Assembly (NCBI GenBank): GCA_003508005.1
Contig: DNUE01000075.1
Location: 1 to 64,000 of the forward strand
Length of the DNA stretch: 64,000 bases
Direction of reading: 5' to 3'
From: Desulfobulbaceae bacterium
GTDB taxonomy: Bacteria; Desulfobacterota; Desulfobulbia; Desulfobulbales; Desulfobulbaceae
Position numbers and translations under genes: made by a program. A model generated the notes under the pieces. It was not told the DNA's origin, made no database searches, and was given only the letters and a program-made list of their open reading frames with translations. Shown here one piece after another: positions 43,988 through 52,520 of the stretch. Numbering within the stretch: position 1 is the first letter of the stretch; every line of letters starts with the position of its first letter.

Positions 43988-44210
43988 ATGCAGATACATG
44001 ACGTACTCTCGGATGAAAAAGTTTTTTTGTAAATCCATTGATTTCAGCAAAGTGGCGACCCTCATTTACCACCTGCCTGATGGTCCGGCCCTGTCCGTCG
44101 AGATGGAAGGGTTGCAGGATATGATTGACATCGAGATGGAAATCGGCGATGTCTGCGATACTTCGGATATCGACGGCGTGGTTCATTTTTTCCCCAAGGG
44201 CAACGCATGA
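43988..44210 (+). CDS. Small hypothetical protein with apparent frameshift in a T7 run
   Basis: A strong GGAGGTGA stands 5-6 nt before the ATG at 43988, but that frame (MQIHDVLSDEKVFL) stops after 14 codons. The downstream frame, open to 44210 (CKSIDFSKVATLIYHLPDGP..., ending VVHFFPKGNA), has no ribosome site of its own. The two meet at a run of seven T (44022-44028); dropping one T joins them into a protein of about 73 residues. It is either a sequencing or assembly error, a recent mutation, or slippage. I do not recognise the family; the acidic C-terminal half is unremarkable. Confidence 0.5.
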
Positions 44211-44383
44211 TGGTGTCGCAAAGGGTCAAAACGCTCACATCCACCACTGTGGGTATAACAGATTGCAAAGGCTGCCGGCGTCAGCAGCGCAGTTTCTGCG
44301 ATGCTGACCATTCCTGAGCAGGTGTTCCCCGCACATCGCCCTTCCTTTCTCCCCGCACTTTTCCGCCTGTCCGGCGAAGGCGT

Positions 44384-45232
44384 ATGACCCGCCGAACAGG
44401 GACGCCCTCTGTTGCCGTTGACCTCGTCACGGACAACCATGTGCACACCAGTCTTTGCAATCATGCCAGCGGCACCATGGAGGAGTATGTCCTGGCTGCC
44501 CTGGAGCGAGGCCTGTCCGCCATCACCTTCCTGGAGCACCTGGAGGCGGAGATCCGCTATATTGAGCGCACCTGGCTTACCGATGCCGATTTCGCCAGCT
44601 ATTTCAAAGAAGGAGAACGGCTGCGAAAAAAATACAGGGGCAGGCTCACCATCCGCCTGGGCGTGGAGGTGGGTTTCAATCCCCGGGCAGTGGAGGGCCT
44701 GCGCGCCGCACTGGCCCGTTACCCCTTCGAGCAGGTCGGGATATCCTATCATTTTTTCTTTGACGGCCAGCGCCACCTGAATATGGTCAGCCGCCGACCG
44801 GAGAACATCGCCGCCCTCACCGCCCTCGGCATTGATCGGATCCTCAGCAGCTATTTCAGCGGACTCCAGGAAGCGGTTCGAACCCTTGACGGACACATAC
44901 TCTGCCACCTGGACGCAGGTCTGCGCCACTTGCCCGACCTTCACTTAACAGCCGGCCACCTGGCACAGATCGACGAACTGCTTTCCCTGCTGCAGGGGAA
45001 TAAAATGCTTCTCGAGATCAATACCTCGGGCTTTGCCCTGCGCGGCGAACCCTACCCCGCCCGGGCAATTCTCCGCCGCGCCCTTGCGCTCGGCATCCCG
45101 CTCGCCCTCGGCTCTGACGCCCACCAGCCCAGCCAGGTAGGCCGCTTCTTCGACAAATTGCCAGCTTATATCTCAGGTGCCGGACAGCCAGTCGACCCCC
45201 ATGCGGCGGATGACGTTGGAGCCCCCGCATAG
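44384..45232 (+). CDS. PHP-domain histidinol-phosphatase (HisK/HisJ type)
   Basis: 282 residues. PHP metal motifs: DNHVHTSLCNHASG (HxH), FLEHLE, GVEVGFNP, ISYHFFFDG, CHLDAG, LEINTSG and GSDAHQPSQVG. This is the HisJ/HisK-type histidinol-phosphatase pattern (dephosphorylating histidinol phosphate in histidine synthesis), although no other his gene is near and relatives act on other phosphoesters. Its last 60 nt overlap the 3' end of the convergent disulfide reductase gene. Confidence 0.85.
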   Translation: MTRRTGTPSVAVDLVTDNHVHTSLCNHASGTMEEYVLAALERGLSAITFLEHLEAEIRYIERTWLTDADFASYFKEGERLRKKYRGRLTIRLGVEVGFNPRAVEGLRAALARYPFEQVGISYHFFFDGQRHLNMVSRRPENIAALTALGIDRILSSYFSGLQEAVRTLDGHILCHLDAGLRHLPDLHLTAGHLAQIDELLSLLQGNKMLLEINTSGFALRGEPYPARAILRRALALGIPLALGSDAHQPSQVGRFFDKLPAYISGAGQPVDPHAADDVGAPA

Positions 45233-46903
45233 CACCAGGCTGTTCTTCTTGCCTGCGGCATCGAGAACCACCTGGACCTCAAAGGAACGGGTACCGGCGT
45301 CGCAGAGGATGATCATCGTCTTGTCGACGGGCACCTCTTGGTGGCGCTGCCGCACCTCGTTGTAGGGGATGGCCAGCCATCTCTCCCGGCCGAACCTCTG
45401 CACAGAGGCAGCTGCCTCCTGCGGATGCCTGATGTCCAGGACAACCCAGTCCGGCTCCCGGCCGAAGTCTTCCATCCAGGCCAAAAAGCGTCTCAGATCC
45501 ACCTTGCGCAGGAGACCGGCGCAGATATTGTCCGCTACATAGGCGGCGGCGTTGATCGAGTCGATGGCCGCCGAGAAAGGCGGCGAATAGGCCATTTCCA
45601 CGGTCATGAAATCCTCGATGGTCGCACCTTTGGCGATCAGCCCCGCCGCCGTGTCGATGCGGGCGGAGATGGAGTCGTTCATCATGCCGAAGCCCTGCAG
45701 GCCCAGGACCTTACGGGTATTGCGGTCAAAGACCATCTGATAGATGACAACGGCCTCGCCCGGGTAGAAATGTGCCCGGTCGGCCGGGGCGGTCAGGGAA
45801 TAGTCGGCGGCAAAACCCTCGGCCAGAGCGGTTTCGTAGCTGATGCCGGTGGAACCTATGCAGCGGTCAAAGGCCTTCATGATATAGCTGCCCACCACCC
45901 CGGGAAAATACGACGCCCTGCCGGCCATGTTGTCGGCGGCAATGCGGCCCTCGCGATTGGCCAGCGAACCGAAGGGAGCAAAGGCATCCTTGCCGGTGAC
46001 CAGGTGGGTTGTGGCGATACAGTCGCCGGCGGCATAGATGTCCGGGTCCGTGGTCTGCAGGCGGTGGTTGACCTTGATTCCGCCCCAGGGGGTGACGTGC
46101 AGTCCAGCCTCCCGGGCCAGTTCACTCCGCGGCCGAACGCCGACAGCCATGATGACCAGATCGGCCGCCAGGGTCCGCTTGCCGGTTCGGACCCCGGTCA
46201 CCCGCCCCTGGCCGTCGCCGAGGATTTCGGTGGCCGATTCGCCGGTGAAAACGCTGACGTTCTTTTCCTCCAGGTGCGTTTTCAGCATCGCCGAAAGGTG
46301 CCAGTCGATGATCCTGGGAAGCAACTGGGGCATGTATTCCACCAGGGAGGTCTCCACCCCCCAGAGATCGGTGAATGCCTCGGCCATCTCGATACCGATG
46401 GCCCCGCCGCCTACCACTACCGCTTTTGCCACCTGGCCTTTGGCGATGCGTTCCTTAATGGCAATGGCCTTGTGCAGGTTGGCAACGGTGAACACCCCGT
46501 CCAGATCCATGCCGGGAATGGGCAGGTTGACCGACTGGGATCCGGTGGCCAGGAGGAGCTTGTCGTAGGGGATCTCGCTTTGCTCGCCTGAATCCAGATT
46601 TTCCACCCGGACGGTCCTGCCCTTGCGGTCGATGGCCAGGGCTTTGGTCTTGGACAGGACCCGCACCCCCTTGGCTGCCGAGAAGAAGGCTTCATCGCGG
46701 AGCATGTGGTAACTGGTCGAACGGAGTTCCTTTTCGTCCGAGACGTCCCCGCAGACATAGTAGGGGATGCCGCAGCCGCCATAGGAAATGAGGCTGTCCT
46801 GGTCGATCACGGTCACGTTCCAGGCGGGCTGCAGGCGCTTCAGGCGGCAGGCCGCCTTGGGTCCGGCGGCCACCCCTCCGATAATCACGATGTTCTTGTT
46901 CAT
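45173..46903 (-). CDS. FAD-dependent CoA-disulfide/persulfide reductase with rhodanese domain
   Basis: 576 residues from the ATG at 46903 (AAGGAG upstream). FAD-binding IVIIGGVAAGPKAA, single active cysteine in SYGGCGIPYYVCGD, NAD-binding VVVGGGAIGIEMAEAF, second FAD motif DIYAAGDCI, a dimerisation domain, and a C-terminal rhodanese domain with active loop CDAGTRS. This fusion matches the CoADR-Rhd/Npsr group that reduces CoA-disulfides, polysulfide or CoA-persulfide with NAD(P)H. It fits an anaerobe handling reduced sulfur. It is probably expressed alone. Confidence 0.92.
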   Translation of the reverse strand: MNKNIVIIGGVAAGPKAACRLKRLQPAWNVTVIDQDSLISYGGCGIPYYVCGDVSDEKELRSTSYHMLRDEAFFSAAKGVRVLSKTKALAIDRKGRTVRVENLDSGEQSEIPYDKLLLATGSQSVNLPIPGMDLDGVFTVANLHKAIAIKERIAKGQVAKAVVVGGGAIGIEMAEAFTDLWGVETSLVEYMPQLLPRIIDWHLSAMLKTHLEEKNVSVFTGESATEILGDGQGRVTGVRTGKRTLAADLVIMAVGVRPRSELAREAGLHVTPWGGIKVNHRLQTTDPDIYAAGDCIATTHLVTGKDAFAPFGSLANREGRIAADNMAGRASYFPGVVGSYIMKAFDRCIGSTGISYETALAEGFAADYSLTAPADRAHFYPGEAVVIYQMVFDRNTRKVLGLQGFGMMNDSISARIDTAAGLIAKGATIEDFMTVEMAYSPPFSAAIDSINAAAYVADNICAGLLRKVDLRRFLAWMEDFGREPDWVVLDIRHPQEAAASVQRFGRERWLAIPYNEVRQRHQEVPVDKTMIILCDAGTRSFEVQVVLDAAGKKNSLVLCGGSNVIRRMGVDWLSGT

Positions 46904-46977
46904 GGTCGTTCTCCTTGATGGTGTAAATATAATAAACAACAATATCTTTTTCGTTCGCCATCACCCCCGCGCGTCGG

Positions 46978-47084
46978 GGACGGAATCGCTATCGGTATCG
47001 ATTTTCCTAACCGACACTCGGAGAAAAGATTCTTTAGCGTTTAAGGCTTATTTTCGATCCCGATGCCGATACCGACCCCTACTT
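46978..47084. repeat. Inverted GGTATCG/CGATACC repeat region
   Basis: TCGGTATCG on the left is matched by CGATACCGA on the right with about 70 nt between, within a stretch of further ATCG/CGAT-type motifs. It sits downstream of DUF190 and upstream of the disulfide reductase gene, and may be a dispersed repeat or a terminator. Confidence 0.35.
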
Positions 47085-47447
47085 GACAGGTTCCGTTGCG
47101 CTCTCCCTCACCAACCGGCCCGCCCGGTACATTCGGATATGCATCTTTTCAAAGGTCACCAGTCCCTCCCTGATGGTCGGCTCGATGAGTTCCAGAAAAT
47201 CCTCCAGAATCTCGCGGGTGTCAACCAGTTCGATGATGACCGGCAGGTCCTCGGACAGGCGAAGGATCGAGGCGGTCTTGATCCGGCTGTTCGCCCCGTA
47301 GCCCATCATCCCTCGCACCACCGTTGCCCCAGCCACTCCTGCTTCCCGGGCCTTGCGCACGATCCACTCGTAGAGCGGACCGCCCTTGTGACGATCGCTT
47401 TCCCCGATGATGATGCGCAGCAGGTATCCTTCCTGGGGCAGTTCCAT
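47079..47447 (-). CDS. DUF190 domain-containing protein
   Basis: 122 residues from the ATG at 47447, located 2 nt after the crcB stop with GGAG overlapping the crcB end. Features of DUF190: EGYLLRIIIGESDRHKG, PLYEWIVRKAREAG, GATVVRGMMGYG and LPVIIELVD. The fold is PII-like, and the family is often encoded next to fluoride channels, where a nucleotide-sensing regulatory role is suspected. Confidence 0.9.
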   Translation of the reverse strand: MELPQEGYLLRIIIGESDRHKGGPLYEWIVRKAREAGVAGATVVRGMMGYGANSRIKTASILRLSEDLPVIIELVDTREILEDFLELIEPTIREGLVTFEKMHIRMYRAGRLVRESATEPVK

Positions 47448-47449
47448 AC

Positions 47450-47842
47450 TTATCTCCATATGCCAAAGGCAACAAGGCGGCCGGCCCACACCATGCCGAC
47501 CCCGGCGATGACGTGTACCGCCGTATAGAGCATAGCCATTTCCACCCGGCTATTCCGCAGCAGGCTCAGGGTCTCGTTGCCAAAGGTCGAAAAGGTAGTA
47601 AACCCTCCCAGCAGGCCGATCAGAAGAAAGGCCCGGGTTTCAGGCGAAAACAGGGAACGGGTCTCGACCAGCCAGCTCAGAAGACCGATGGCAAAGCAGC
47701 CGCTGAGGTTGACCGAGACCGTTCCAAAGGGAAAGGCTATCGAGCCGGACCGGTCCTGGACCCAGCCGCTGACCAGATAACGCAGCACCGAACCGATACA
47801 CCCGCCTGCTCCGACCATGCAGAGCCTGAAAAGGGTTTCCAT
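47450..47842 (-). CDS. crcB: Fluoride ion channel CrcB/FluC
   Basis: 130-residue four-helix membrane protein with the family motifs GGCIGSVLRYL, GTVSVNLSGCFAIGLL and GLLGGFTTFSTFGNE. FluC forms dual-topology dimers exporting fluoride. No fluoride riboswitch precedes it; only 9 nt separate it from the large AsmA-like gene upstream, so it probably depends on that operon. Confidence 0.93.
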   Translation of the reverse strand: METLFRLCMVGAGGCIGSVLRYLVSGWVQDRSGSIAFPFGTVSVNLSGCFAIGLLSWLVETRSLFSPETRAFLLIGLLGGFTTFSTFGNETLSLLRNSRVEMAMLYTAVHVIAGVGMVWAGRLVAFGIWR

Positions 47843-47851
47843 GGTCCGGCC

Positions 47852-50800
47852 TCAACCCTTCTGCTCCGGGACAGGCTTGTCTATTCTGGCACCGGACTGT
47901 TTTTTTTCTTTCTCCTCCTGGAGTTTGCTCGCGGCCTGCCGCAGGAGATCGTTGACGGCAGCGAGAGTCTTCTCACGGTCAAAAACCGGCGACTTGACCG
48001 TCCCGCCAACCGCAACCCTGATGGTTGTCCCCTGGAGGAACCGGATGCGTTCCTCGCCGGCAAGCTTGCTGGTCACCGGCACCTCAAGCAGATAGTCCAG
48101 GGTCCCGTCCAGGCCAACCGAACCGCTGATCGCCATATCTGCTTCGCCGACACCTAGCCTGAGCGGGGTGCAGGTGACGCGTCCATTCCGGCCGGTACAG
48201 GACAATTCGCCGTCCTGCAGCCCGATTTGTTCCTTTTCCAGGCGAAACAGGCTGAGTATCTCCCGCAGCACCTTGCCGCTCTCCAGGGAGAGTTCCCGAA
48301 GGTCCAGCACTGTTGCGAAGGTTGCCTCCTTTTCCTGCTCGCCCCTGATCGGCCAGGCAAAGGAATCAAGTCCCAGGCCGAGACGGCCCGTAGGGTTGAC
48401 CAGTACCCCGAACAGGGGGTGGAGAGAGGAGAGCAGGTTGTCCATCAGCGGTTTATGCAACAGAATGCCGGTCAAAACCTGGCTGTTCGCCGGAATGGTG
48501 ACAAAAACGGGCTCGCCGGCCAGATCGGCATCGGCGATCAGCGTCAATCTGCCCTCACCCATCTGCCCGCTGACCTCCAGATGCAGCTCGTTGTTTTTCA
48601 GTGTAACGGGCATGTGCAGGGAGCGGACAGAGATTTCCCGGTATACGAGCCGGTCTGCGTGCAGGCCGGTGACCAGGCTGGCGGTCGGGCTGCTGTCGTC
48701 CCCGCCGGCCAGGGCATATTGTGCCAGGAAGGATTCGCTCTGCCCGCCGGCCAGCTGCAGGTCGATGCCGAACCCGTCCCGCAGGATCGTTGAAACCTTC
48801 TCCAGCGCAGGCGTCATCTTCCCCTGCAGGTCGATCACCTGCCGGTTGTCGCTCCGGCTGACCGCCCCGGTCCCCTTTACCTGCAGAGGTTCCGATTCCA
48901 GGAGCAACTCCCTGACGACGATATCGCCTTCCGGGCTCTGGCGGGAGAGCTGCGCGTTGAGGCGCAGTTCCTTGCTGACCGGAACCTCGTTCTTCTCCCT
49001 GACCAGGCTGACATCTGTGAGGCGCAGTTCGGCACTCATTTCCTGGGCGCCCTGTCCGGTTGCCTCGGCGCGCAGGGCCATCTGGCCGGAGCCGGCAAGA
49101 GCGGATTTTCCGTTCAGCACCGCTGCCCCGTGCAACAGCCCGGACAACTGTGCCAGATCGATTGTCCCGGCAAAATCGGCCTCCAGTCCTGCAAGGGGAC
49201 TTCGCCAATCAGGGACCAGCAACTCGGCAAGCTTGAAGGTGGCGGTGGCGGAGGTCAGGCTGAGGTTATGGAGAAAGAGGCTGCGGGCGGCAAAGTTGAC
49301 CACGTTGGACCCGGCCCCGGTCCGGAAATACTTCTCCCTGCTGTCGGCGACGACCAGGTTATGGGCCGCAACTATCTTGATATCCTCGTTGATGGACTGC
49401 AAAATCTCCAGGCGCACCTCCTGCTCGGCAAAAGAGCAGCCTTGCCGGACCAGGGCAAGGCTGCCGATCTCGCCGATCAACTCTCGGACCTCCACCTCAT
49501 CGCGGCTCAGATTGCCCGCCGCCTGGATCTGCAGGTCACCCGTAACCGAGGCGGTGTCGGGCAGGAAATTAAGCGCATGCAGCAGACCGGTAGCACGGTC
49601 CAGATTGAGGCTGGTATCCGTACTGAAAGAACTGCGAAAAGGCCGGCCTTCGGTTTTTTCGCCGCTCATCGTCACAAAGGTCTCGCCCAGCCAGGAACTC
49701 AGGGCAAACTTCAGGTCAAGGGCCTCCCCGGGGCTGTCAAGAATGGAGGGAGGGAAGTTGACACTGCCCAGCAGGGAAACGTGATCCGTCGGCACAATCA
49801 GCTTGTCCCGCCGGCTCAGGGAAAAGTCATTGATCTGCAGATCGGCGTTGACATTGAGCCATTGGTCCTCACCGCTGTCCATTTTACTCTTCAGCGCCAG
49901 ATCGAGCAGACCGGCGCCATCCCATTCCAGCAGGAAAAGTTGCCGAACGTCGGCAAATGCCTGCGCCAGATCAGCCGTAGCGTCAAGGACGAAGGAATGC
50001 AGGTCACCCCGGCCGTCGGCATGCAAAAAAGGGGCCTCCAGATTCAGGGCATGCACCCGGATATCCTTGCCGATCTTTTCCCCTTTCACCAGCAGGGAAA
50101 CCGGACCGGCCCAGGTAAACACAAGGTCGCCGGCCAGCCCGCTGAACGCATCCGCTTTGGCCTTAAGATCGAGACGCCGTGCGTCTCGGGCAATATCGAG
50201 GTCGACGGCAAAATCCAGTGTCCCGGTTTTAACCCGGGTTGTTTCCCGAAGGCGGAGCAGCCGGGGAAACTGGGCAAACAGGATCGGCAGGTTGACCCGG
50301 CCGTTGCCGTTCAGTGTCAACCCGTCTGCACCGTAGCGACCTGAACCCGTAAAATCCGCCGTATCGGCGACGAGTTCCAACGCCCTGACACTCCAACCCG
50401 AAGCCGCCCACTTGCCTCCATCGATGTTCAGGCGCACCTTTTCGAAAGAGGGCGCGTCTTCGCCAAGACATCCGCCGTGCAGGTTCAGCTCTTCGAGCTC
50501 TGCATGCCCGCTGACTTCAAGCCCTTCAAGGCCAACGGCCTTCAACTGCAAATCTGCGCTGAGCACGCCCTCCCCCCCAGGCAAGGCCCCGTTTCCCCCG
50601 GCAATGGTCAGCAGGTCGCGCAACTGCAGTCCATGAACCGCCAGCCTGGCATCGGCAACCAGGGTTTCCAGTCCGCCCTGCCCGCTCGCGGGGAGGTTCA
50701 GCGATCCGGTGACTCTTGCCGTGCCCTGGCCGTGCAGGGTATGCGCCGCAAGGGTAAAGGAAACGATGCCACTGTCGAAGGTCGCTGAGAGGGAAAAGTT

Positions 50801-51307
50801 GCGGATACCGGCGGCAATTGCGGGATCGGCAAAAGCGATCGCGGCCAGGCCGTCCTTGATTTCCAGGTCTGCGACCAGGTGGTTCCAGAAAGGAGTGCGG
50901 CCGGCAGGGTGCCGATCATTGGACTTCTCTTTTTCGCCGGGGAGGGAGAGTGCAACGCCCTTGATCTCGAGCTCTGGACTGTCCACAACCAGCGTCCCCA
51001 GGTTGTTCGGGGCAAGGACAAGCTCAAGCAGCCCCTGGGTGCTGGTCAAACGGGGAATGCGCAGCAGGATTCCCCGCTGATCGTCGGCATAGACTACCTG
51101 CTGGCAGAGAATCCCCTGCTGCCATCCGACCAACCAGGATTCAACACTGAGTGAGCCGGGAAGCCTTTTGTCAAGGGCGCCGACGGCGAAACGCAGCGCC
51201 GCCCCTGTTGAAAGAAGATAGGGGGCAAGGACCACGAACAGGAAGAACGCCGCCAGCACTGCCAGAATGACAAACTTTTTTTTCTTTCGCAGCGGCACTG
51301 CTTCCAC
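47852..51307 (-). CDS. Large AsmA-like/TamB-like envelope protein
   Basis: 1151 residues from a GTG start at 51307 (GAGGAGAG about 7 nt upstream). One N-terminal membrane anchor (about 10-33) is followed by more than 1000 residues of repetitive beta-strand sequence typical of the AsmA/YhdP/TamB superfamily, with the AsmA-like C-terminal segment (MAISGSVGLDGTLDYLLEVP, TTIRVAVGGTVKSP) and a short charged tail. These proteins bridge the periplasm as hydrophobic grooves moving phospholipid to the outer membrane. Exact subfamily unclear. Confidence 0.85.
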   Translation of the reverse strand: MEAVPLRKKKKFVILAVLAAFFLFVVLAPYLLSTGAALRFAVGALDKRLPGSLSVESWLVGWQQGILCQQVVYADDQRGILLRIPRLTSTQGLLELVLAPNNLGTLVVDSPELEIKGVALSLPGEKEKSNDRHPAGRTPFWNHLVADLEIKDGLAAIAFADPAIAAGIRNFSLSATFDSGIVSFTLAAHTLHGQGTARVTGSLNLPASGQGGLETLVADARLAVHGLQLRDLLTIAGGNGALPGGEGVLSADLQLKAVGLEGLEVSGHAELEELNLHGGCLGEDAPSFEKVRLNIDGGKWAASGWSVRALELVADTADFTGSGRYGADGLTLNGNGRVNLPILFAQFPRLLRLRETTRVKTGTLDFAVDLDIARDARRLDLKAKADAFSGLAGDLVFTWAGPVSLLVKGEKIGKDIRVHALNLEAPFLHADGRGDLHSFVLDATADLAQAFADVRQLFLLEWDGAGLLDLALKSKMDSGEDQWLNVNADLQINDFSLSRRDKLIVPTDHVSLLGSVNFPPSILDSPGEALDLKFALSSWLGETFVTMSGEKTEGRPFRSSFSTDTSLNLDRATGLLHALNFLPDTASVTGDLQIQAAGNLSRDEVEVRELIGEIGSLALVRQGCSFAEQEVRLEILQSINEDIKIVAAHNLVVADSREKYFRTGAGSNVVNFAARSLFLHNLSLTSATATFKLAELLVPDWRSPLAGLEADFAGTIDLAQLSGLLHGAAVLNGKSALAGSGQMALRAEATGQGAQEMSAELRLTDVSLVREKNEVPVSKELRLNAQLSRQSPEGDIVVRELLLESEPLQVKGTGAVSRSDNRQVIDLQGKMTPALEKVSTILRDGFGIDLQLAGGQSESFLAQYALAGGDDSSPTASLVTGLHADRLVYREISVRSLHMPVTLKNNELHLEVSGQMGEGRLTLIADADLAGEPVFVTIPANSQVLTGILLHKPLMDNLLSSLHPLFGVLVNPTGRLGLGLDSFAWPIRGEQEKEATFATVLDLRELSLESGKVLREILSLFRLEKEQIGLQDGELSCTGRNGRVTCTPLRLGVGEADMAISGSVGLDGTLDYLLEVPVTSKLAGEERIRFLQGTTIRVAVGGTVKSPVFDREKTLAAVNDLLRQAASKLQEEKEKKQSGARIDKPVPEQKG

Positions 51308-51414
51308 CGGAACTCTCCTCGTTGCGTCCTTTGCCCAGCCTCAAAACACAAAATGCTAGATTGCCTGGAATGGGGCTGATTGTCAACTCTGTTCTCACCC
51401 GGAAAGCCGGGGAT

Positions 51415-52509
51415 TCAACCTTTCCGCTGCCGTCTGGTTGGGAGGGCCGCCAGGAATGCGGCGCACTGGCCAGCTCCGTCCGGCAGACGGGGCGATGGAG
51501 GAACAAGTGCAAGCAGAGACGAAATTTTGGCGGCCAGACTGCCGTCCGCCAGCTCCCTTTCGGTTATCTCCAGGCCTGCCATTTCCTGCCGGATAAAGCT
51601 GACCAGCGGACCTGACTCCCGGAAGCCCTGCCTTTGGATATAACCGAACGGAACCTGCGCCCGGTAGACCTCGGCCAGGGTTGAGTACCCCGCCTTACCG
51701 ATGACCGCATCGCAGGCGGCCACCAGCTCCGGGTGATCGAGGCCGGACTCGGGAGGAAGAAAACGGACATTTTTCTGCGCCCGCCCCTCTTCCTGCTTCC
51801 CGGCAACGAGATAGAGGGTGCCGCTGCCGTCCTCCGGCAGGCACAGGTTGACCCCGGCCATGCCGAGCCCGCCCAGGCTGACCAGCACCAAAGGCTGATC
51901 GGCAGCAATCCCCAGCATCTGCCTGACCTCTGCCCTGCTGCTGCGGATACGCCTGGCTATCGGCCCGGCCAGCAGGTCGCACGGCCCGGGCGCACAGACA
52001 GGGAGGGTCTGGATATGATAATCGGCCTGCCGGTTCAAGTCCCGCAGGCAGGAAACAAATGGGCTAAGCTCGGCGCACCGTTCGAGGAAGCCTTCATAGA
52101 GCCAGTCCCAGGTAAAATTTTCCAGAAGCACCGAGGGAACCCCGGCCTGCCTGGCCGCGGCAATCCCCAGGGGTGCGATGTCGCAGAGCACCAGGTCGCA
52201 ATGCGCAAAGACCGCAGCAACCCGGGCAACCAGCTCCTGCCGTAGGGGATAGAAGAGTGACAGCTCCCGGACCGTCGCGGGCAGGTCCTCCCGCAACGCC
52301 GACTTCTGGACCAGACCGATATCGCTTTGCCATGGATAGTAGGTGAAGGGACAGGGCAGGGAACTCTGGAAAAACCAATGCGGCACCAGGCTCACCACCG
52401 TGCAGCGCACCTGAGCCAGCTCGGCAAGCGCCTGGAGAATCGCCGAAGTCCGGGCAGCATGGCCGAAGCCGTGCGAACTGACGCAGCAGCCGAGATGCAG
52501 GCCGGACAC
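51415..52509 (-). CDS. MurG-like glycosyltransferase (GT-B)
   Basis: 364 residues. The N-terminus GCCVSSHGFGHAARTSAILQAL is the Gly/His-rich loop of MurG-type and L-arabinokinase-N-terminal-type GT-B enzymes. The C-terminal half has LVLVSLGGLGMAG, VRFLPP and CDAVIGKAGYSTLAEVYRAQVP, the nucleotide-sugar site. Acceptor and donor are unknown. It sits 11 nt after the histidine kinase gene, in an envelope-related operon. Confidence 0.85.
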   Translation of the reverse strand: MSGLHLGCCVSSHGFGHAARTSAILQALAELAQVRCTVVSLVPHWFFQSSLPCPFTYYPWQSDIGLVQKSALREDLPATVRELSLFYPLRQELVARVAAVFAHCDLVLCDIAPLGIAAARQAGVPSVLLENFTWDWLYEGFLERCAELSPFVSCLRDLNRQADYHIQTLPVCAPGPCDLLAGPIARRIRSSRAEVRQMLGIAADQPLVLVSLGGLGMAGVNLCLPEDGSGTLYLVAGKQEEGRAQKNVRFLPPESGLDHPELVAACDAVIGKAGYSTLAEVYRAQVPFGYIQRQGFRESGPLVSFIRQEMAGLEITERELADGSLAAKISSLLALVPPSPRLPDGAGQCAAFLAALPTRRQRKG

Positions 52510-52520
52510 CGCAAGCCGTC

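Noticed and set aside
47843..47851. Search for a fluoride riboswitch ahead of crcB
   Set aside because: Only 9 nt separate crcB from the upstream gene, leaving no room for an aptamer.
48168..49784. 538-codon plus-strand frame over the AsmA-like gene
   Set aside because: Ser/Arg-rich translation typical of a shadow of a GC-rich gene; the minus frame has a start, anchor and family C-terminus.
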